A stretch of DNA of 6,459 nucleotides from Clostridiaceae bacterium (lineage in GTDB: Bacteria; Bacillota; Clostridia; DSM-8532), in NCBI GenBank assembly GCA_012727625.1, contig JAAYGP010000290.1:1-6459 (forward strand), read 5' to 3'. Made by a program: the position numbers and the translations under genes. This document shows, piece by piece, positions 1 to 5,483 of the stretch; positions within the stretch are counted from its first letter, which is position 1; each line of letters begins with the position of its first letter. The notes below the pieces were generated by a model. That model did not search any database, was not told the origin of the DNA, and saw only the letters and a program-made list of their open reading frames with translations.

Positions 1-65
1 AAATAGAAAAGGGGATATCTCTTCTGGTATTATACTTAAAACATTAAATATCTGCTCGTATGAAA

Positions 66-86
66 AAGCACCGTTTTTTGGTGCTT
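66..86. terminator. Hairpin, possible bidirectional intrinsic terminator
   Basis: AAGCACC (66-72) and GGTGCTT (80-86) form a perfect 7-bp stem with a 7-base loop. On the plus strand the hairpin is followed by a T-rich stretch (ATGTTTTGTTTATTTT); on the minus strand by a shorter T run ending in TTTC. It could end a plus-strand transcript entering from the left, or the minus-strand kinase transcript, although it lies about 325 bases beyond the kinase stop codon. The structure is seen directly; terminator function is inferred. Confidence 0.6.
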
Positions 87-141
87 ATGTTTTGTTTATT
101 TTAGGACATTTTCAAAAACGCTTGACAGAAAAATTTTCATA

Positions 142-291
142 AATGAAGCTCTTGCGCAATTTGCAAATTATAAATTATAATGAAGCTCGTGTTTCCACTA
201 TTGAACAATATCTTTTAACAGAACCTGTGAACAGTAACTTTGAGTTATAAGTTTTATCCCATAAAAATTCCCCATGAGATGAACAATATCT
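142..291 (+). repeat. Two pairs of short direct repeats
   Basis: AATGAAGCTC occurs at 142-151 and 179-188, and TGAACAATATCT occurs at 202-213 and 280-291. Both pairs are perfect and are interleaved with the two small open frames; the second copy of TGAACAATATCT covers the start of the 41-codon frame. The stretch between also holds an AT-rich tandem (two AAATTAT units near 166-181). They may be chance, local duplication, or binding sites; no transposon ends were seen. Confidence 0.4.
143..250 (+). CDS. Small open frame, 35 aa, uncertain
   Basis: An ATG at 143 opens a 35-residue frame ending at TAA 248-250, immediately after an in-frame TAA at 140-142. The product starts MKLLRNLQIINYNEA and ends VNSNFEL; it is mixed in composition with no signal peptide or membrane segment. 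There is no Shine-Dalgarno sequence. A TTGACA lies at 122-127 but has no -10 box at proper distance. I recognise no family. It may be chance, or the remnant of a decayed gene. A frame in another register starts at 231 and leads into the next small frame. Confidence 0.15.
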   Translation: MKLLRNLQIINYNEARVSTIEQYLLTEPVNSNFEL

Positions 292-404
292 GTAGAAAAG
301 TTCGCAAACAGAAATTTATAGACAGGTTAACAGCAAAAGCCCGCGGCTCCGGAAATGGACGAGGTTATATGATGAACCCTGGTGGGTATACGCAGCTGTT
401 TTAA
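279..404 (+). CDS. Small open frame, 41 aa, Gly-rich C-terminal half, uncertain
   Basis: ATG at 279 to TAA at 402-404 gives 41 residues. The first 22 are basic (motifs CRKVRKQK and DRLTAKAR). The rest is rich in glycine, asparagine and tyrosine (GSGNGRGYMMNPGGY), ending QLF. The frame stays open upstream to 231, so a TTG start at 240 (54 residues) is possible. Bases about 333-365 are clearly richer in G+C than the flanking non-coding DNA, which fits coding or structured RNA. Against a real gene: no Shine-Dalgarno sequence precedes either start, and no modification or export gene is visible. The basic leader and Gly-rich tail could suggest a peptide precursor, but that is speculation. It ends 6 bases before the stop codon of the convergent kinase gene. 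Confidence 0.28.
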   Translation: MNNICRKVRKQKFIDRLTAKARGSGNGRGYMMNPGGYTQLF

Positions 405-410
405 AAATGT

Positions 411-1403
411 TCAACCAACATATATATCTGAAAATTCAATCTGAAGGCGTTCAACCCTGTGACTTTGATAGTCAACATGCTTATCCTCCTTGACAGATTG
501 CGGGAGCCTGTAATTTGGAAGGTAGAATGTGAATTTGCTTCCCTGGCCTTCTTTGCTGGTCACCCATATTTTACTGCTCATTCTGTCCAGTAATCTCTTC
601 ACAAGATAAAGACCCAATCCGCTTCCTTTTTTTTCAGTGTATGTTTTGCCATCAGTCTGACCAAAGTATTCAAAGATTGTTTTCTGGTATTGCGGCGCAA
701 TTCCCTGCCCCGTATCCGAAACTGATATATAGACTTTTTCCGGCATAACAACAAGCTCAACATGAATTTTCCCCCCGCCGGGAGTAAACTTAATCGCGTT
801 TGATAAAAGATTCAATAAAATACGTTCCAGTTGGAATGTATCACTGGCAATAATACATTCCTGCTTGTTGGTTTCAAAAGATACTTTTATGTTTTTGGCA
901 CCTGCATATTCGGTAACCGAATTTGTGATAAGCCAGGCAATTCGCACTATATCCTCGTTTTTGGGATCTATATTGAAAAAGTCGGAATCAATTCTGTTAA
1001 TATCTATTAGATTGTTAACCATTTTCATAAGGCGAAGACAGTTTTGCCTCATGATGCGAAGGTACTTGCTTTTTACCAGGCTGTATTCATTTTCCTGCTC
1101 TCCGCTTGTATTCATCAAAGCTACCTGAAGTGTTGACAATATTACATTAAGGGGTGTTCTGAACTCATGAGACAAGGCGGAAACCCAATCACTACCTGTA
1201 AGTTCTTTCGTCTTTTCAGCCAGTGATACATTTTTTAACGCTACATTATTCATATCATCCGCTGATTTACTTTTATTAATGCAACTTTTTGCATAAATAC
1301 GCCCGTTGCAATTCCTGTTGTCTAACCGTCTGTTTATAAAAAACCTGCCTGTTGAAGATCCTTTATTCAACTTTCCAGTCAGTCTGACTTCCTCCTTTAC
1401 CAT
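411..1403 (-). CDS. Soluble two-component sensor histidine kinase without recognisable sensor domain
   Basis: Autophosphorylating histidine kinase that would pass phosphate to a response regulator not present here. Numbering from ATG 1403 (330 aa), the HisKA H-box SHEFRTPLN carries phospho-acceptor His79 and keeps the E-x-x-T phosphatase motif. The HATPase_c domain has the N-box LLNLLSNAIKF (Asn198, Asn202), G1 box DTGQGI (Asp230), F-box IFEYF and G2 box GSGLGL (about 260-265). All catalytic boxes are intact. The first 65-70 residues are basic and polar, with no membrane span, PAS or HAMP domain that I recognise, so the signal input is unknown. I chose ATG 1403, preceded by GGGGG at 8 bases, over an in-frame TTG at 1418 that has no ribosome binding site; the TTG start would give 335 aa. 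It is transcribed in the same direction as pgi, 447 bases away, probably from its own promoter. The short N-terminus could be natural or the result of lost upstream sequence. Confidence 0.9.
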   Translation of the reverse strand: MVKEEVRLTGKLNKGSSTGRFFINRRLDNRNCNGRIYAKSCINKSKSADDMNNVALKNVSLAEKTKELTGSDWVSALSHEFRTPLNVILSTLQVALMNTSGEQENEYSLVKSKYLRIMRQNCLRLMKMVNNLIDINRIDSDFFNIDPKNEDIVRIAWLITNSVTEYAGAKNIKVSFETNKQECIIASDTFQLERILLNLLSNAIKFTPGGGKIHVELVVMPEKVYISVSDTGQGIAPQYQKTIFEYFGQTDGKTYTEKKGSGLGLYLVKRLLDRMSSKIWVTSKEGQGSKFTFYLPNYRLPQSVKEDKHVDYQSHRVERLQIEFSDIYVG

Positions 1404-1667
1404 TGAAAATACCCCCAATAAATCTCGTTATTAACAACGGAAGCAATACATCTTAAGTGAAATACTCCGTTATTCTGAGACTGGAGATACACCCTCTTTT
1501 TGTACAGTAAAAGTCTTTTTGAAATGTAGCGTTGAGGGATATCTTCACCTCGTTATTACAAGTATTGAACTTATTTTATATTTTCATACATCCTTAGTGT
1601 AATTAATATCCTAAAAGTAAAATTGGTATTTTCCTGACTTAAAGTTGAAAAATCTCATATAAGACGT

Positions 1668-1696
1668 ATTATATTAGTAAAAATGAAAATAATCAA
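1668..1696 (-). promoter_or_regulatory. Candidate sigma-A promoter for the kinase gene
   Basis: On the minus strand, TTGATT (1696-1691) is followed after exactly 17 bases by a perfect TATAAT (1673-1668). A start site near 1661 would give a leader of about 260 bases before the kinase ATG at 1403. This match is clearly better than anything else in the gap, but AT-rich DNA gives such matches by chance. No operator was recognised. Confidence 0.5.
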
Positions 1697-1714
1697 TATT
1701 GCCTGCATAAATTG

Positions 1715-1761
1715 CCTGTTTTTTTGTATAAAAAGTTTTATTCCTGTTTTTACATAAAAAC
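1715..1761. repeat. Imperfect direct repeat with AT-rich palindromes
   Basis: CCTGTTTTT...ATAAAAA occurs at 1715-1734 and again at 1743-1760, with a 28-base period. The second copy includes a perfect 7-bp palindrome, GTTTTTA/TAAAAAC (1746-1752 and 1755-1761), with a 2-base centre. It could be a weak transcript end after pgi or a protein-binding site; there is no GC stem or clean T-tract to favour either. Confidence 0.3.
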
Positions 1762-1850
1762 AAAACGATTTTTCAATGAAATAAGAACCATAATACTATA
1801 TCCTTGTGCAATAAGAAATGTAATACTTAAAACACTCAAATAATACAGTA

Positions 1851-3206
1851 CTATTGGGAATTATTATATAGTCTCCTTTCCAGTATTTCTTTTTCTTTTT
1901 CATATTCCGGCTTGCCCAAAAGAGCAAACATATTTCGCTTATATGCCTCAACACCCGGCTGATCAAACGGATTAACACCTGAAAGATAGCCACTTATCCC
2001 GCATGCTTTTTCAAAGAAATAAACCAGTTGCCCAAAATAGTAAGGGGTCATTTCCGGAATTTTTACAAGAAAATTGGGAACACCGCCATCCTGATGGGCC
2101 AGCATGGTACCGTCCAAAGCCTTTTTATTAACAAAATCCATGGTCTTACCTGCAAGAAAATTCAGTTTATCAAGGTTTTCAACATCCTCGTTAATCTTAA
2201 TATCCTTTCCCGGTTTTTCTACTCTCAGAACAGTTTCGAAAATATTGCGAAGACCATCCTGAATGTATTGACCCATTGAATGAAGATCTGTTGTAAAATC
2301 CAGAACAGCGGGGAATATACCCTTTCCGTCTTTTCCCTCGCTTTCACCAAAAAGCTGTTTCCACCATTCCGTGAAATAATGCAACGAAGGCTCATAGCTT
2401 ACCATGATTTCCACAGTCTTCATCTTCCTGTATAATGCGTTTCTTGCGGCAGCGTAAATATACGACGGGTTATCCAAAAAAGGTTTTTGATATAATTCAT
2501 ACCCCTTTGCAGCACCGGAAAGCAATCCGTCCACATCAATTCCGGCAACAGCCATCGGAAGCAAACCCACCGCGGTTGAAACGGAAAAACGTCCACCTAT
2601 ATTCCCAGGAATAACAAAGTATTCATAATTTTTTGAATCCGCCAGTTTTTTTAATACACCCTGTGATTTGTCAGTTGTCGCATAAATCCTCTTTCCTGCA
2701 TTTAAAGTGCCGTATTTTTTTTCCATATAGTCTTTCAATATTCTGAATGTGATGGCAGGTTCTATAGTTGTCCCGGATTTTGATATTACATTAATGGAAA
2801 CTTCTTTGCCGTCAATTACCTCCAGCAAATCTGCAAGATAAGTTGAGCTGATATTATTTCCTGCAAAATAAATCTCCGGACCGTTTCTTTTGTTTGAGGG
2901 AAGCATATTGTGAAAAGAATGCGTTAATGCCTCAATTGCTGCTCTTGAACCCAGGTATGATCCTCCTATGCCTGTCACAATAAAAACCTCTGATTCGGAT
3001 CTTATTTTTTCCGCAGCTTGCTTTATGCGTTCCAACTCTTCTTTATCGTAATTTACAGGTAAATCAACCCAGCCTAAATAACCATTTCCCTGACCGGATT
3101 TTTCATGAAGCATACTATGGGCTCTGTCAACAAAGGGGCCAAAATATTCAAGCTCTTTACAGCTTAAGAAATCGCCGGTATTTTTGATATCAAATTTAAT
3201 CGACAT
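1851..3206 (-). CDS. pgi: Glucose-6-phosphate isomerase
   Basis: Cytosolic enzyme interconverting glucose 6-phosphate and fructose 6-phosphate, the second step of glycolysis. The protein is 451 aa, the usual length of the short Firmicute type (about 450). It has two SIS-type sugar-phosphate domains. Visible features are [12 protein letters not shown] (about 78-89), the phosphate-binding SKSGTT (142-147), the first family signature IGGRFSVST (about 203-211, Arg206), [11 protein letters not shown] (Glu288 in the catalytic position), DLHSMGQ (His309) and the second signature [11 protein letters not shown] (about 413-423, Lys423). These three match the catalytic Glu, His and Lys of Bacillus-type enzymes. 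The ATG at 3206 is preceded by AAGGAG at 5 bases. The gene stands alone: the upstream carboxyltransferase operon ends in a terminator and the kinase lies 447 bases downstream. No truncation or frameshift is seen. Confidence 0.98.
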   Translation of the reverse strand: MSIKFDIKNTGDFLSCKELEYFGPFVDRAHSMLHEKSGQGNGYLGWVDLPVNYDKEELERIKQAAEKIRSESEVFIVTGIGGSYLGSRAAIEALTHSFHNMLPSNKRNGPEIYFAGNNISSTYLADLLEVIDGKEVSINVISKSGTTIEPAITFRILKDYMEKKYGTLNAGKRIYATTDKSQGVLKKLADSKNYEYFVIPGNIGGRFSVSTAVGLLPMAVAGIDVDGLLSGAAKGYELYQKPFLDNPSYIYAAARNALYRKMKTVEIMVSYEPSLHYFTEWWKQLFGESEGKDGKGIFPAVLDFTTDLHSMGQYIQDGLRNIFETVLRVEKPGKDIKINEDVENLDKLNFLAGKTMDFVNKKALDGTMLAHQDGGVPNFLVKIPEMTPYYFGQLVYFFEKACGISGYLSGVNPFDQPGVEAYKRNMFALLGKPEYEKEKEILERRLYNNSQ

Positions 3207-3233
3207 AATAACTCCTTTTCAGTTATATAATAT

Positions 3234-3261
3234 ATAATATGGATTTATTTAATAGTAACAA
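3234..3261 (-). promoter_or_regulatory. Possible promoter for pgi
   Basis: On the minus strand, TTGTTA (3261-3256) and TATTAT (3239-3234) are separated by 16 bases. Transcription would start just upstream of the pgi ribosome binding site (AAGGAG, 3217-3212). The surrounding 3220-3330 region is almost all A and T, with several alternative TATAAT-like hexamers, so the exact site is uncertain. Confidence 0.3.
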
Positions 3262-3379
3262 CATATTTATATTTCTTCATGGAGTAATTCTAATTTATAT
3301 ATATAATATATGTGTATTTATATTTTTAAGTCATATCGGGAAATACCCCTTAAAAATAAATTAAGATTTTTGTCAGTGA

Positions 3380-3452
3380 ATCACCGCTTTTTCAGAATCT
3401 TTGTGATGTCCCTAAAGCAGCCGTCTTAAGCCGGCAAAGGGAATACTCCCTT
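3380..3452. other. GC-richer cluster of inverted repeats upstream of pgi, possible structured RNA
   Basis: Within the 374-base gap 3207-3580, which has no gene, this stretch holds three adjacent short inverted repeats. They are ATCAC/GTGAT (3380-3384 and 3403-3407), GCCG/CGGC (3420-3423 and 3432-3435) and AAGGGA/TCCCTT (3437-3442 and 3447-3452, 4-base loop). TCCCT at 3409-3413 can pair with AGGGA at 3438-3442, which excludes the last hairpin, so two alternative folds exist. I could not match it to a riboswitch class I know. It could be a pgi leader, a small RNA, or chance. Confidence 0.3.
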
Positions 3453-3480
3453 CAATACTTCGGTTAAAACATCCTGTTTA

Positions 3481-3507
3481 AACAAAAAGAGGCGTTCCCC
3501 GCCCCTT
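3481..3507 (-). terminator. Intrinsic terminator of the carboxyltransferase operon
   Basis: On the minus strand AAGGGGCG (3507-3500), a GGGAA loop and CGCCTCTT (3494-3487) form an 8-bp stem with one G-U pair, followed by a T-rich tail TTTGTT. It lies about 75 bases after the stop codon of the 5S-type gene. It is the clearest intrinsic terminator in the window and separates this operon from pgi. Confidence 0.88.
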
Positions 3508-3557
3508 GTTATATTATGTTGAACATTCAGGAAACCAGCGGTGCAACAAAACATAAT

Positions 3558-3591
3558 ATCCCATATATAATACAGCGTTCCTATATGGGAT
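3558..3591 (-). other. 10-bp hairpin spanning the stop codon of the 5S-type gene
   Basis: ATCCCATATA (3558-3567) and TATATGGGAT (3582-3591) are perfect inverted repeats with a 14-base loop. The TAG stop codon (3583-3581) lies at the edge of the loop and one arm codes the last residues. No T-tract follows, so it is not a standard terminator. It may stabilise the mRNA 3' end together with the terminator at 3481-3507. Confidence 0.45.
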
Positions 3592-4975
3592 GTACATTAT
3601 TTTCGTAATCCACCATATCAGGATCAATTTTATATTTTTGTGCTTTCCTGAATTCAAAAAACTTCTTTGCAACAGCAGGAAACAGTGCATACGATAAAAT
3701 GTCTTCATCCTGCTCAATATAATCTTTCATTCCATTGCGAATTTTATCCAGCTCGGGTTCAAGCATATCCGCGGGGCGGCATGTTATTCTTTCCTCATCT
3801 CCTATTATGAGCTTTGCAATTTCATCACTTATAGGAGCCGGGGTTTTGCCATACTCCCCTCTTACCAGTGCTTTTGTTTCTTTTGGAACCATTTTGTACC
3901 GCTCGCCTGTTATTACATTTATAACAGCCTGGGTTCCTACGATCTGGCTTGTTGGCGTAACAAGAGGAGGATATCCAAGATCCTTTCTTACCTGGGGTAC
4001 TTCATTGAGCACTTCATGTAATTTCTCCGATTTGCCTGCCTGTTTCAGCTGAGAAACCAGGTTAGAGAGCATACCGCCCGGCACCTGGTATAATAATGTG
4101 TTAATATCAACACCCAGAACCTTGGTGTCCAGAAGTCCTGAATTCAGGTATTCCTGTCTCAGGGGCAGGAAATAATTTGCAACCTCTGATAACAGTTTTA
4201 AATCATAGTTTGTGTCATATGGTGTATCTTTCAGAGCCGCAACAATAGACTCTGTTGCAGGCTGTGAGGTTCCCATTGACAAAGGCGAAATCGCGCAGTC
4301 AACTATGTCACATCCGGCTTCAATTGCCTTTAAATAAGTCATTGAAGCTTCTCCGCTGGTATAGTGGGTATGCAGTTGAATTGGTACTTTAATGTTCTCC
4401 TTTAAGGCTTTTACCAAATCATATGCCTTATATGGCGTTAAAAGCCCTGCCATATCCTTTATGCATATGGAATCAGCTCCTGCCTCCACTAATCCTTTGG
4501 CATCCTTAACGAACTGCTCCGGATCATGGAACGGGCTTATAGTATAACATACAGCTCCCTGAGCATGTCCTCCCTCTTTTTTGGTTGCTTTCATTGCAAC
4601 CTCAAGATTTCTTGGATCATTTAACGCATCAAAAATCCGGATTATATCAATACCGTTTGCTATCGCTTTCTGTACAAAATATTGAACCACATCATCTGAA
4701 TAATGCTTATATCCTAAAAGATTCTGCCCGCGTAAAAGCATTTGAAGCTTGGTGTTTTTTACTTTTGCCCTTATTTTACGAAGCCGCTCCCAGGGATCTT
4801 CATTCAAAAATCGAAGACATGAGTCAAAAGTGGCGCCGCCCCAACATTCAAGAGAATGGTAGCCAACTTTATCCATTTTCTCAATTATCGGAAGCATATC
4901 ATCAATTCTCATTCTTGTCGCTATCAATGACTGGTGTGCGTCTCTGAGCGCTGTTTCAGTAATTTTTATTCTCAC
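3581..4975 (-). CDS. Pyruvate/oxaloacetate carboxyltransferase, transcarboxylase 5S type (OadA/PycB-like)
   Basis: Transfers a carboxyl group between oxaloacetate and carrier-bound biotin, giving pyruvate, or the reverse. It has a DRE-TIM/HMGL-like barrel (about 1-290) and a conserved carboxylase C-terminal domain. Numbering from GTG 4975 (464 aa), likely metal ligands are Asp12 (RDAHQS), Lys173 (CIKDMAG, normally carbamylated) and His202/His204 (LHTHYTSG). GGATFD (about 46-51) and LRGQNLLGY (about 81-89) are also typical. It ends without the fused biotin domain of many OadA proteins, which fits the separate carrier gene next door. I chose GTG 4975 because AAAGGAGG lies 9 bases upstream and the protein then starts MRIKITETALRDAH, as relatives do. 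An upstream in-frame ATG at 5023 (480 aa) overlaps the carrier stop and has no comparable site. With the GTG start the gap to the carrier gene is 40 bases. Family names vary: oxaloacetate decarboxylase alpha, pyruvate carboxylase subunit B or transcarboxylase 5S; without a membrane beta subunit here I favour the last. Confidence 0.93.
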   Translation of the reverse strand: MRIKITETALRDAHQSLIATRMRIDDMLPIIEKMDKVGYHSLECWGGATFDSCLRFLNEDPWERLRKIRAKVKNTKLQMLLRGQNLLGYKHYSDDVVQYFVQKAIANGIDIIRIFDALNDPRNLEVAMKATKKEGGHAQGAVCYTISPFHDPEQFVKDAKGLVEAGADSICIKDMAGLLTPYKAYDLVKALKENIKVPIQLHTHYTSGEASMTYLKAIEAGCDIVDCAISPLSMGTSQPATESIVAALKDTPYDTNYDLKLLSEVANYFLPLRQEYLNSGLLDTKVLGVDINTLLYQVPGGMLSNLVSQLKQAGKSEKLHEVLNEVPQVRKDLGYPPLVTPTSQIVGTQAVINVITGERYKMVPKETKALVRGEYGKTPAPISDEIAKLIIGDEERITCRPADMLEPELDKIRNGMKDYIEQDEDILSYALFPAVAKKFFEFRKAQKYKIDPDMVDYENNVHPI

Positions 4976-4984
4976 AGTATTAAG

Positions 4985-4990
4985 CCTCCT
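4985..4990 (-). promoter_or_regulatory. Ribosome binding site that fixes the GTG start of the 5S-type gene
   Basis: AGGAGG on the minus strand (within AAAGGAGG) lies 9 bases before GTG 4975-4973. It sits 12 codons inside the longer frame starting at ATG 5023, so that start is unlikely. Confidence 0.85.
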
Positions 4991-5015
4991 TTTGCTTATA
5001 GAATAAAACCGGTTG

Positions 5016-5432
5016 TCATCCATTCATGGAAAGAAGCAGATCACCGCTGTTAACGGATGAGCCCTTTGTAATATTGACAGATGCAATTGTCCCGTCCTGT
5101 GGTGACACAATTTCATTTTCCATCTTCATAGCCTCAAGGATCAATAAAAGATCCCCTTTCTTTACAACATCACCCGGTTTTACTTTAACATCAAGTATTG
5201 TTCCCGGCATTGGAGCGTTAACTTTTACGGCTCCAACCGGTACGAAAGCATTGGCGGCCGGCGCAGGCGCTGCTGCTGGCATGTGTTCGGATTTTTCCGC
5301 AGCAGGTGCAGGAGCAACAGGTACTGTAGGCGCAGCAGGTGCCATTGGAGCTACTGGCTGGTATGCACCTGTTATTTCTTCAACTTCAACTTCATAATGA
5401 TTTCCATTTACGTTTATATGAAACTTTCTCAT
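5016..5432 (-). CDS. Biotin carboxyl carrier protein, transcarboxylase 1.3S type
   Basis: Small carrier whose biotinylated lysine shuttles the carboxyl group between the 12S-type and 5S-type subunits encoded on either side. The protein is 138 aa. The N-terminus MRKFHINVNGNHYEVEVEEI is typical of 1.3S and decarboxylase carriers. A flexible linker of Ala, Pro and Val follows (about 24-64). The C-terminal biotinyl domain (about 68-137) carries EAMKMENEI, with biotin attached at Lys103, and the matching Gly-rich turns NAPMPGTI and SPQDGTIAS. It needs a biotin-protein ligase encoded elsewhere. ATG 5432 is preceded by GGAGGG at 9 bases. It starts 51 bases after the 12S-type stop, consistent with one operon. 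The length matches the family; a lipoyl domain is less likely because the AMKM motif is biotin-specific. Confidence 0.96.
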   Translation of the reverse strand: MRKFHINVNGNHYEVEVEEITGAYQPVAPMAPAAPTVPVAPAPAAEKSEHMPAAAPAPAANAFVPVGAVKVNAPMPGTILDVKVKPGDVVKKGDLLLILEAMKMENEIVSPQDGTIASVNITKGSSVNSGDLLLSMNG

Positions 5433-5466
5433 AATATTTATCCCTCCATTGAATTTATTATTTTTA

Positions 5467-5480
5467 GTATAAGGCTATAC
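5467..5480 (-). other. Small hairpin just after the 12S-type stop codon
   Basis: GTATA/TATAC (5467-5471 and 5476-5480) with a 4-base loop lies between the 12S-type stop (5486-5484) and the carrier ribosome binding site. At 5 bp it is too weak for a terminator but could mark an mRNA processing site. Low confidence. Confidence 0.25.
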
Positions 5481-5483
5481 AGA

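Larger units (their letters stand above)
1404..1850 (-). other. 447-base AT-rich intergenic region between pgi and kinase
   Basis: No convincing gene is present. It holds the kinase promoter candidate (1668-1696) and an imperfect repeat with AT-rich palindromes (1715-1761). On the minus strand an open frame without a normal start codon runs from 1552 to 1397; its stop overlaps the kinase start. CGTTATT occurs three times (near 1426, 1468 and 1551). No intrinsic terminator with a GC stem is visible after pgi, so read-through from pgi into the kinase cannot be excluded. Confidence 0.6.

Noticed and set aside
1..60. Possible 3' end of a plus-strand gene before the hairpin at 66-86
   Set aside because: Too little sequence and no recognisable coding motif to support a call.
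333..400. Resemblance of GAACC...CTGG...GGTAT to the 3' part of a TPP riboswitch, and of GGTGGGTATACGC to a T-box
   Set aside because: The TPP CTGAGA core and proper stems are absent, the T-box 14-base motif matches poorly, and no biosynthetic or tRNA-ligase gene follows on the plus strand.
1796..1993. Minus-strand frame of 65 codons overlapping the pgi end
   Set aside because: It lies mostly inside pgi in another register and reads as shadow sequence.
5026..5397. Plus-strand open frame of 123 codons, Gly/Ala/Thr-rich
   Set aside because: It is the antisense of the Ala/Pro linker and biotinyl domain of the carrier gene; its composition follows from that.
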